DNA of 23,121 nucleotides from a virus. The notes under the pieces are model-generated. The model worked only from the letters and a program-made list of their open reading frames with translations. It did no database searches and was not told where the DNA came from. The translations under genes and the position numbers were made by a program. The stretch covers positions 1 to 23,121 of the IMG/VR virus record IMGVR_UViG_3300031977_001569, one strand, 5' to 3'. Of the stretch, positions 9,651 to 16,815 are shown piece by piece (position 1 is the stretch's first letter; each line of letters starts with the position of its first letter).

Positions 9651-10411
9651 TATTGTTGTTGTTTAGCCATTGCAGCACCTTGACCTAATGATACAGCTTG
9701 CTGAACCACGTTAGGATCTTTTATTATAAATCCTGTATAAGCTAAGATACTTATTATTAATTCTGTTTCTTGTGATGGATGTAGTGTAAAATCTGTTGAT
9801 CCTTCAGTTGTTGTTTGGTTTGTAAATGCCGTGCTATCATATGTTTGAGTACCGTAGGTTGCATTTGTAGTATAACCCCATCTAGGTTCTGCTGGTACTT
9901 TTATGTATTTAATATTTGGATCACCTAAATTAGTTGTAGTTCCTGCTAAATAATCTGTTCTTACAGGTTCAACTACAATATCTGTAGCTCTCTGATAATA
10001 AACAGGAAATGAACTTGATGGTTTTGTTAATGGTGAGGATTTTAAATAAGGTAATCTATTTTTGTCTATTTTTTCAACTTCAATAGTTTCATCTGTTATT
10101 GTTATATCAATAACCTTATATACATCTGTTGGTAGAGTACCAACTCCATTTGTTAGTGTAATGTTACTTGAGGCATAAAACGGATCTATCTGTTCTTGGA
10201 TTTTTACTGGTATATCAGCTAAAGCATCGTTTACTCTACCAGCTTTTTCAATATTTAAAAACCTGTTATAGTCGTAAAATAGCTTATCTAGTAATTCTAG
10301 TTGTGCTTGTCTTGCTAAATTGTTATACTCAGACGGTGTTAAATAACCTCTTTGTTCTTTGTTTAATATTGACAAGACTGATTTATATACCTTGTTTATG
10401 TTTATTGCCAT
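9650..10411 (-). CDS. Connector/ring-like structural protein candidate
   Basis: The protein begins MAININKVYKSVLSILNKEQ followed by RGYLTPSEYNNLARQAQLEL, a helical N-terminal region that I recall from marine phage structural clusters but cannot tie to a proven function. The C-terminal half is beta-rich (LPTDVYKVIDITITDETIEV). I use the ATG at 10411-10409 (253 aa). An in-frame GTG at 10438 would add nine residues, but it lies inside a base-paired leader, whereas the ATG has the AT-rich leader AAAAAAGAAATT typical of this genome. It is coupled to the next gene by a one-base TAATG overlap. A head-tail connector or adaptor role fits the position but is unproven. Confidence 0.65.
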   Translation of the reverse strand: MAININKVYKSVLSILNKEQRGYLTPSEYNNLARQAQLELLDKLFYDYNRFLNIEKAGRVNDALADIPVKIQEQIDPFYASSNITLTNGVGTLPTDVYKVIDITITDETIEVEKIDKNRLPYLKSSPLTKPSSSFPVYYQRATDIVVEPVRTDYLAGTTTNLGDPNIKYIKVPAEPRWGYTTNATYGTQTYDSTAFTNQTTTEGSTDFTLHPSQETELIISILAYTGFIIKDPNVVQQAVSLGQGAAMAKQQQ

Positions 10412-10428
10412 AATTTCTTTTTTATAGT

Positions 10429-10460
10429 AAGTGGTCACCCATAGAGATGACCACCTCTAT
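10429..10460 (-). promoter_or_regulatory. Structured leader: two competing stems or a pseudoknot
   Basis: In the 58-nt gap before the ATG at 10411, the minus-strand RNA can form two alternative structures. Stem 1 pairs AGGTGGTCA (10456-10448) with TGACCACTT (10437-10429), 9 pairs with one G-U. Stem 2 pairs ATAGAG (10460-10455) with CTCTAT (10446-10441), enclosing the loop GTGGTCAT. That loop is the 5' arm of stem 1, so the stems compete unless they form a compact H-type pseudoknot. No U-run follows, so it is not an intrinsic terminator. It could affect translation, RNA processing or protein binding; the function is unknown. Confidence 0.55.
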
Positions 10461-10469
10461 AAATGATTA

Positions 10470-11258
10470 TTATTTTAATCGTTTTTCAACTTGTTTGAAA
10501 ACATCAACACCTTCATCGGTTTTAAACCAAGATGCTAGCGCTGAGTATGGGTTTTCATCAAATGGTACATCAAATAATTTTCTATCATTTGTGCCCCATT
10601 TAAAATGTCTGTTGTCGTCAGATAATTTTATTATTCTAGCTTCAACAGCTCTAATACCCGTGTTTCTAATGTTTATATCTTCATCATTAGCAAGATCTAA
10701 GAACAATTTTGCATTATTCCTAGCAAATACCATTAGATCACGTTTAAGTTCCTTAGAAGTCATGCTAGACACTCTATTACCAATGTCTGTTCTTAGTATT
10801 GCTTCTGCTCTATCAATATCCATTGTAGCAGCCGCATTCATTGCTTCTAATTCTAATTCTAAGTAATCTATATCACTTTCGGCTATCGCTTCAGCATTGT
10901 GCTCAATATACGTTTTACCTGATTCAGGGTGATATTTTGATAAAAACTCTTGTAGTGTTCGTTGTTCTTTTTCGACGAACAATTGTCCGTTTCTAAATAT
11001 GATATGACCTAATCTTTGAGGTCCTTTCATTTCATCAACAAATACTGTGTTTTGATTTCTACAATATTTTATTTCTCTTTCATAACCTTTGTCTTCGTCA
11101 AAATAAAATAATTGTCTTGATTTTAATATATATACAGGTGGTATTGTTCTAATGTTTAATTCATATAACCTGTCTTTCACTTCCCAGCTTTGTCCTTTTG
11201 CCACTGGGTCTGGTAATGGTTGTTCAACAACAACCTTTTTTTCTTTTGTTTTTTTCAT
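10470..11258 (-). CDS. Unknown late structural-cluster protein
   Basis: This 262-residue protein begins MKKTKEKKVVVEQPLPDP. A mixed alpha/beta N-terminal half contains RTIPPVYILKSRQLFYFDED and LGHIIFRNGQLFVEKEQRTL (around residues 37-106). A helical C-terminal half (ELELEAMNAAATMDIDRAEA, then LMVFARNNAKLFLDLAND) follows. I recall similar proteins next to capsid genes in marine phages but know no assigned role. It is the first gene after the terminator behind the capsid gene, so its expression probably depends on read-through or a weak promoter in the AT-rich gap. Candidate roles are head-completion, auxiliary capsid or connector protein; none is shown by the sequence. Confidence 0.65.
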   Translation of the reverse strand: MKKTKEKKVVVEQPLPDPVAKGQSWEVKDRLYELNIRTIPPVYILKSRQLFYFDEDKGYEREIKYCRNQNTVFVDEMKGPQRLGHIIFRNGQLFVEKEQRTLQEFLSKYHPESGKTYIEHNAEAIAESDIDYLELELEAMNAAATMDIDRAEAILRTDIGNRVSSMTSKELKRDLMVFARNNAKLFLDLANDEDINIRNTGIRAVEARIIKLSDDNRHFKWGTNDRKLFDVPFDENPYSALASWFKTDEGVDVFKQVEKRLK

Positions 11259-11281
11259 GATATAATATAATATAAGTTAGT

Positions 11282-11321
11282 AAAAAAATAAAGGGCTAGG
11301 CGCCGAAGCGCCTAACTCTTT
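11282..11321 (-). terminator. Intrinsic terminator after the capsid gene
   Basis: On the minus strand, 11 bases after the capsid stop codon, GTTAGGCGC pairs with GCGCCTAGC around a TTCG tetraloop closed by C-G. Beyond one A/C mismatch, the outer bases AAAG and CTTT extend the stem to 14 positions (arms 11321-11308 and 11303-11290). The run TATTTTTTT follows at once (11290-11282). This is the clearest intrinsic terminator in the window. It lies inside an otherwise one-directional gene block, so it probably acts partially, keeping the capsid message abundant while lowering downstream genes. Confidence 0.9.
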
Positions 11322-11332
11322 AATATAAAGTA

Positions 11333-12793
11333 TTACTTAAGTAATACGAAGTTGTTAGCAGCTTGCGTTACTAAACATCTTTCAGATAAGTAGTTAATCT
11401 CCATCTTATCGATGTTTGAACTAGTTGGTCCACCAACTGATCCAGTCACCCAAGACTTTAATTTTCTGTCATCTGCTTGACCCGCTCTATATCTAACGTG
11501 TAAGAATGGTCTTCTTACATTAGATCCAACTGACTGATCATATACTGAAGAAGTACCTGCAGGTATCATAATACCTTTGATACCACCAACTAATCCTCTT
11601 GTAGAAGAATCGTTTAAGTATTTCCAATCAGTTTTATAGAAGTCATAAGAACCTCTTCTAAATCCAGAGAATCCTAGGTTTAATGCCATATCAGATGAAT
11701 TTTCAAATACACCGAAAGATGTACCGCCATCGTAGTTAGCATTAATTTGACCTAACATATCATCAAAGATTAAGTTTGAAGCTCTATTAAGATATAACAT
11801 GTTTTCTTCAATAGCACCTTGCTTATCTAGTTCAGCTAATAATAAATCGAAATCTGCTAATGCGTCAGTCGCGTTATCAACTAAATTAGTAGCTACAATA
11901 CCTCTGCTTTCAACAGCTGAGAATAAACCTTCAGAACCTTCAATGTCACCATAAGTGTCATGAAGTTGAGAGTCATTAGCGTCTGTACCAGAAGTTGCAA
12001 CTTTTTCAGCTTCAACCATTGTCATTTCCATGTAGTCATTAAATCTTACTCTTGTGTCTCCAGAAGATTTAAGATACCATAAGTATCCACCTTGTCCGCT
12101 TTCACCAGCTACTTCGATCCAACCGATCTGAGCAGTGTCAGAACCATTGACTTCAAAGTGATCTTTGATGATCATTGGTCTGTTTGTGAAAGTTAAGAAC
12201 TTAGGCTCAAGAGAACCTGACATAGTGTTTGTTCCTTTACCAAATTCAGATCCATATACAAAGAACTTTATTACTTGGTTGTCGGTACTTCCAATAGTAC
12301 TAGAAACGTTTTCTACGTTTTTAGCAGCATAAGGAAATATATCTAACGCTACACCATTTTTATAATCAGCTGTACTAGATTCAATACCCTGATTAACGTA
12401 GGCCTTAAATACAACACCTGCTACTGTACAAACTACAGTTGCACCTTTTCTAACTGCGTGTGCTTCTGTTACTCCTGTGTCGATGTTTTTAATTTCATCA
12501 ACTAAACCAGTTGCTGGGTTGATTTGACCTTCATATGCTAAATGCAATCTACCTTGTTCAGACCAAATAACTTGATCAGACTGTAGAGGCATTTCAGCAC
12601 TTAACATTGATAAGAAACCAGAAATTGTTCTGTTTCCATATCTGTCTACTTCTTGCTCATATAATTCTGGCAAATACTGTTTAGCCCACCCGTCATTTTG
12701 AATGTCTAGGTAGTTAGTATTTAATGCCATCTTTTGGTAAGCAGGAGAGACTACTGAGCCGGACGCTGGTCCGGCAAAACTTACTGTTGCCAT
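11333..12793 (-). CDS. Major capsid protein
   Basis: This 486-residue protein begins MATVSFAGPASGSVVSPAYQ and has no signal or membrane segment. Length, mixed alpha/beta composition and gene order (TerL, portal, small head protein, acidic scaffold-like protein, this gene) identify it as the major capsid protein, presumably HK97 fold as in all tailed phages. The length is close to crAss-like capsid proteins (about 490-500 aa, from memory). N-terminal text such as NDGWAKQYLPELYEQEVDRY and the charged region after it fits an assembly arm. A strong terminator follows directly, the usual arrangement for a highly expressed capsid gene. Codon choice seems more GC-tolerant and regular than in neighbours, as expected for high expression. 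The fold is inferred, not visible as a motif. Confidence 0.85.
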   Translation of the reverse strand: MATVSFAGPASGSVVSPAYQKMALNTNYLDIQNDGWAKQYLPELYEQEVDRYGNRTISGFLSMLSAEMPLQSDQVIWSEQGRLHLAYEGQINPATGLVDEIKNIDTGVTEAHAVRKGATVVCTVAGVVFKAYVNQGIESSTADYKNGVALDIFPYAAKNVENVSSTIGSTDNQVIKFFVYGSEFGKGTNTMSGSLEPKFLTFTNRPMIIKDHFEVNGSDTAQIGWIEVAGESGQGGYLWYLKSSGDTRVRFNDYMEMTMVEAEKVATSGTDANDSQLHDTYGDIEGSEGLFSAVESRGIVATNLVDNATDALADFDLLLAELDKQGAIEENMLYLNRASNLIFDDMLGQINANYDGGTSFGVFENSSDMALNLGFSGFRRGSYDFYKTDWKYLNDSSTRGLVGGIKGIMIPAGTSSVYDQSVGSNVRRPFLHVRYRAGQADDRKLKSWVTGSVGGPTSSNIDKMEINYLSERCLVTQAANNFVLLK

Positions 12794-12826
12794 AATGTTT
12801 ATTAATTTTTAATTTTTAACTTTGTT

Positions 12827-14002
12827 TTAATAGTTTTTCAACTTAAATTTTCGGCTAGAACTGTTATCGCCGCTTATAACTTTAAATTTATTACCACCAA
12901 CTTTAACAACACCATCAGATGTTTTTCTTCCGTCGACATTGATATTCTTTGCCTCAGAAGTTAACTGTTTGACAGCGTCTGCTTTTCCTTGTTGATAAAA
13001 ATGATTAGCCAAAGCGTCAGCGTTTCGTGCTGCAAACAAAGATTTATGATAACCTTTAGCGTCTGATAATAAATTATCTTCATTAATGTATTTGCTAAAA
13101 ACATTTAGCACATCAGACTGGGCATCCTTTGTTTGTTGCACATCTTTAACGTTGTAACGATACTTTTTTTCTCCAACTTGAAAATCAAAACCTTTGAAGT
13201 TCTCATTAAATACTTGATCAGTTTTTTGATTAAAGTGTTTTTGTTGCTTTGCTGTAAGTTCACTAACCTGAGCTTGCTCTTTATTATAACGGTTAAAAAA
13301 GTCAATTGCCTTTTGTTGTTCTGGAGCTAACTTGGAACCCAACTTGAGTTCTTTGTAGTATTGTGCTTTCAGACCATCTAAATGGTTTCTTGCTTGTGCA
13401 ACCGCTTCTTTATGAGCTAACTGTTTGCGTTTTATGTCCCTTGGGTCATCTGCCTCGTCATCGTAGCTAAAATTGTCTTCCAACATAAAATTAACTTCTT
13501 CTGTAGACAAATGAGGTTTTGTAGATTTGTAGTACTCTCGCAAGAGTGCTTCGTTATCTATATTTGAGTAATCCGCGTTGAGGCGAACATAATCCTCTAA
13601 CGTTCCACCAGTCTCGTTCATAAACTTTACAAGTTCTTGTACGTTTTCTGGTAGTTCCACTTCTGGAGTTTCTTGCTTTGGTTCTTCTTCATCAAGCTTA
13701 TCAGCTTGTTGTTTATCAACCTTGCTAAGAACATCTTCTGTTTCTTCTACTTCACCTGTTACTTCTTGAATAATTGATTCTTCTTCTTGTTCAGGTGTAT
13801 CTTTTACCTCTGTTTTTTCTACAGGGGTAACTTTTTCTTCCACTTTTTCTTCAGTGGGTTTAGGAGCGGGTTTACTAAGATCTACTTTATAATCCCCATC
13901 TTCGTTTTTATTAGAAGGTGTTTCAACTTTAGTTTCTTCAGACTTTACGTCTTCAGACACCTTAGGTTCTACAACTTCTTCTTGTTGTTTTTCATTTTCC
14001 AT
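12827..14002 (-). CDS. Capsid scaffold-like protein
   Basis: This 391-residue protein lies directly before the capsid gene. Residues 1-115 are a low-complexity acidic stretch rich in Glu, Lys, Val, Thr and Pro, probably disordered. Residues 120-330 are helical and highly charged (LAHKEAVAQARNHLDGLKAQ), and the C-terminus is basic (SSSRKFKLKNY). An acidic, helical, elongated protein with a basic C-terminal tail next to the capsid gene is the standard profile of a scaffold, whose basic tail binds the inner capsid surface. No protease motif is visible here or in nearby genes, so the maturation route is unclear. The start ATG follows an AT-rich 30-nt gap. A head-associated non-scaffold role is the main alternative. 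Confidence 0.75.
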   Translation of the reverse strand: MENEKQQEEVVEPKVSEDVKSEETKVETPSNKNEDGDYKVDLSKPAPKPTEEKVEEKVTPVEKTEVKDTPEQEEESIIQEVTGEVEETEDVLSKVDKQQADKLDEEEPKQETPEVELPENVQELVKFMNETGGTLEDYVRLNADYSNIDNEALLREYYKSTKPHLSTEEVNFMLEDNFSYDDEADDPRDIKRKQLAHKEAVAQARNHLDGLKAQYYKELKLGSKLAPEQQKAIDFFNRYNKEQAQVSELTAKQQKHFNQKTDQVFNENFKGFDFQVGEKKYRYNVKDVQQTKDAQSDVLNVFSKYINEDNLLSDAKGYHKSLFAARNADALANHFYQQGKADAVKQLTSEAKNINVDGRKTSDGVVKVGGNKFKVISGDNSSSRKFKLKNY

Positions 14003-14032
14003 AATAAGATATTATATAATTGTTTAAAAATA

Positions 14033-14383
14033 TTATTTTTTAGCGTAATACGCTATGATACTTCCAGAGTTGACATTTATTTTGGTATACTGACCAAATA
14101 TATCAATACCTGCTGGAAAAGAATCACCTACTACTACTTCTTCTCCTCCAGATCCTTCACTATAAGTTTCAGATCCTGAAGCAGCGTCACCAGCAGCGTC
14201 TTCTGTGTTAGCATATCTAGTAGCTTCTTCAGCAACTAATCCAGTAGTATTACTAAATGTAGTAGCAGCTAAAGTTTTAATAGCTATAAATATATGCCCC
14301 GATGGTGGTACTATTGCGTCTCCACCTTTTGAAAATACCGATCCAGCTATATTACCTGGATAGTCATTAAATCTCCATGCCAT
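14033..14383 (-). CDS. Small beta-rich head protein, possible decoration protein
   Basis: This 116-residue protein begins MAWRFNDYPGNIAGSVFSKG. It has a beta-prone N-terminal half, an Ala/Gly/Ser/Glu-rich acidic middle (residues 50-82) and a beta-rich end (FPAGIDIFGQYTKINVNSGS, ending IIAYYAKK). The last segment resembles, from memory, small proteins found between portal and capsid genes in many marine phages. Its position and compact beta character suggest a head decoration or minor head protein, which would be a capsid-surface component. It starts 11 nt after the portal stop behind AATAAAATT, one of the cleanest examples of the initiation leader used in this genome. No specific function can be assigned. 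Confidence 0.6.
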   Translation of the reverse strand: MAWRFNDYPGNIAGSVFSKGGDAIVPPSGHIFIAIKTLAATTFSNTTGLVAEEATRYANTEDAAGDAASGSETYSEGSGGEEVVVGDSFPAGIDIFGQYTKINVNSGSIIAYYAKK

Positions 14384-14394
14384 AATTTTATTAT

Positions 14395-16815
14395 TTATCT
14401 TGGTTCAAATTGTTCTAAATCAAATCCACCAAGATTATCAAAGCCTTTTGACTCAAATTTCTCAGCTGGTAGATCTTTTTTTCTTTGTTCAATCATTCTA
14501 GACTGTTGACTAGCTTGTATTCTAGTACGTTCATCTTTACGATCTTCTTTATATTGCTCTTTATCTTTAATCACTTGTGAATCCATGTCTTTTAATCTCA
14601 TATTCAAATTAAACTCATGTTCCATAAGTTCTTTCTTAATTTCAGCTTCTCTTTCCATTTTTTGAGTACCAAACTGAAACTCTGCTTGAGCTAACTGAAC
14701 TTTTTGCTCAGTGATTATTTGATTTTTCTGTGCTTCAGCTTGCGCTGCTTGTTCAGCGGCTTGAGCGTTTGCTTGAGCTTGAGCTTGTATATTTTGTTGA
14801 GATATTTGTTGATCTAGCTCCGTCTTTTTTCTTTTTCTTAGTTTTAATACTTGATTAGCTAATTTTAAATTTCTAACTTCTCTAATATCAATAGCATCTT
14901 CTAAGTTTATTTGTTGTTGTTGAAGAGCCATTTGTATATTGTTTTCTAATCTCTGTTTTTCTTCTTCATCAGGTGATAGTTCTAAAAATATACCAAAGTC
15001 ATGCAAATGTAATTCTTTAACTTGGTCTAAATTAACAACGTTAAATCTACCTAAAGATAAAACAAATTGATTTTTAGTCTTAGAATATTCTAATACATCA
15101 GATATTCTTAACGAACAAGCTTCAGCTGTTTTTAATGTTAAATATAAACCAGCTTGCAATATATGTCTTGTAGCTGTATTACTATTTGCCGCAGCAATTT
15201 TTTGTAAACCAACTAATGAAGCTTTATCTGGAACACTACCGTCTCTAGCTTCATTAAGCCCAGTCACATCTCTTATCATTTGTAAATAATAATTGTAAGA
15301 CTGTATTAAAGCATTTATTTTAGCATTACCACCTGATGACTGTAGTTCTTGTATTGGAATACGACCATTGTTAAAATCACCATCTTGCGTCATTGATCTA
15401 CCAATTATACTACCAGTTTGGAAATACATGTTTAATGCTTCTTGTGGATTATAATTAGTACCATTACCTAAATCTATTTCAGCTAAACCATCAGCATCTA
15501 AAAATACACCGTCTGGCACAGTTCTTGATAATACTTGTTGCAGCTTTAAATGTGTCAACTGTATCATATCAGCAAAAGTCATCATACGACTAACTAATGA
15601 CTCAGGTCTTCCTTTGTACATTCTAGGCGCTACTATATTATAACTCATAGCAACCTTAGTAATATCAGACTTAGGTCTAGTCATGTTTTCACATTTCTTC
15701 CAGTCTAACATTATATCAAAGTTTAATATTTTTGCTCCTGAGTATAAAACCTCAATAGCTCTTTCTGCTTTATCAAATCTTGATCTACCATCTTTTGGTG
15801 GATTAAACGTATCGTCTTTTTCTAAAGCTTTATCAGCACCAGATGCTGTTTGTTTTATTTTAAAAGTTTGTTTATTAAAAGTTTTGTATTCAAAATAAAG
15901 TATATTTACATAACCTTTGTCAGAAGCGTCTTCTGGGTAATAAATATATTTATCGTTATTTTGATTTGAATACTTATCTTCTAAGTCTTTTATTTGTTCT
16001 GATGTTAAATCAGGATATTCTTTTATAAGATCTTTTAGTAACACTCTTTTTACTTCACCAACATAATATAAGTCCTCAAAATAAGGATCATCACTATATG
16101 AATAAACTATATTAGCAGGATCTACGTAATCAATTTTTATACCTTCAGCTGTATTAAAACTATTTTTAAGACAAGCTATTCCTAAAACAGTTAAATCATA
16201 ATCAGCTCTTTTCTTTACAAAATCGTATTTATTTAAAGCCATTACGTTATCTAAAGCTTCTTCTTCTGCTATTTCAATAGACTGCTTATAATTTAATTGC
16301 ATGTGAACAGAAAGCTCTTCATCATTTTGAGGTATCTCTTCTTGTTTGTTTTTAAATGAGTTTACACCAGTTTGTGCTTGAACAGCAACTTTAAATGATT
16401 TAAACTTCATATCTTCTTGCATATCCTTTATATAGTCTGTTCTATCTTGAGCAGATACAGGGTCTATTGAAAATGCTTTTATATCGTAAGTTCTTTCTTG
16501 TATTCCGTTTACAACAATATCAACAAATTTTGGTATAATAGGAACAGGCTTCCAGTCTAAATTAAGATAAGACAAATCACCGTTAATAGATAATTCATCT
16601 TTATATTTTTGAATAGATTGCTCTCCTCTTGCATATAATCTTAGTTCGTGGTATTTTTGCTGAGTGTCATAGTAACGATCTGTACCACGGTCACTTTTAA
16701 ACCACTCTTGCTCTATAGCTTGAGCAACCTGCTTGCCATATTCCATGCTAGACTTCTCTAAATCAGGCACTGCCTGACTTGGGAAACTAGATTTTTTTAC
16801 TTTTGTTTTAATCAT
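14395..16815 (-). CDS. Portal protein
   Basis: This 806-residue protein follows the large terminase with an 8-nt overlap, the standard place for the portal. The N-terminal region (to about residue 120) is helical and charged. The central part includes DYDLTVLGIACLKNSFNTAE and KIDYVDPANIVYSYSDDPYF (around residues 205-245), text typical of portal wing and core regions. A helical stretch follows (RMMTFADMIQLTHLKLQQVL, around residues 408-428). Residues about 625-780 form a long Gln/Ala/Lys/Glu-rich coiled coil, the portal barrel or an internal extension. Its length is close to crAss-like portals (about 800 aa, from memory) and above many siphophage portals. The dodecamer would dock the terminase and the connector ring. 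Confidence is high from context. Confidence 0.85.
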   Translation of the reverse strand: MIKTKVKKSSFPSQAVPDLEKSSMEYGKQVAQAIEQEWFKSDRGTDRYYDTQQKYHELRLYARGEQSIQKYKDELSINGDLSYLNLDWKPVPIIPKFVDIVVNGIQERTYDIKAFSIDPVSAQDRTDYIKDMQEDMKFKSFKVAVQAQTGVNSFKNKQEEIPQNDEELSVHMQLNYKQSIEIAEEEALDNVMALNKYDFVKKRADYDLTVLGIACLKNSFNTAEGIKIDYVDPANIVYSYSDDPYFEDLYYVGEVKRVLLKDLIKEYPDLTSEQIKDLEDKYSNQNNDKYIYYPEDASDKGYVNILYFEYKTFNKQTFKIKQTASGADKALEKDDTFNPPKDGRSRFDKAERAIEVLYSGAKILNFDIMLDWKKCENMTRPKSDITKVAMSYNIVAPRMYKGRPESLVSRMMTFADMIQLTHLKLQQVLSRTVPDGVFLDADGLAEIDLGNGTNYNPQEALNMYFQTGSIIGRSMTQDGDFNNGRIPIQELQSSGGNAKINALIQSYNYYLQMIRDVTGLNEARDGSVPDKASLVGLQKIAAANSNTATRHILQAGLYLTLKTAEACSLRISDVLEYSKTKNQFVLSLGRFNVVNLDQVKELHLHDFGIFLELSPDEEEKQRLENNIQMALQQQQINLEDAIDIREVRNLKLANQVLKLRKRKKTELDQQISQQNIQAQAQANAQAAEQAAQAEAQKNQIITEQKVQLAQAEFQFGTQKMEREAEIKKELMEHEFNLNMRLKDMDSQVIKDKEQYKEDRKDERTRIQASQQSRMIEQRKKDLPAEKFESKGFDNLGGFDLEQFEPR

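Noticed and set aside
10436-10438. GTG start for the connector gene
   Set aside because: It lies in the stem of a structured leader, and a better ATG with an AT-rich leader follows nine codons later at 10411.
10447-10866. Plus-strand 139-residue open frame
   Set aside because: It is antisense to a well-supported minus-strand gene, Ser/Leu-rich without a domain, and its beginning overlaps the structured leader of the minus-strand operon.
13105-13330. Short open frames on both strands inside the scaffold-like gene
   Set aside because: They are overlapping frames without leaders or coding character, shadows of the 391-residue gene.
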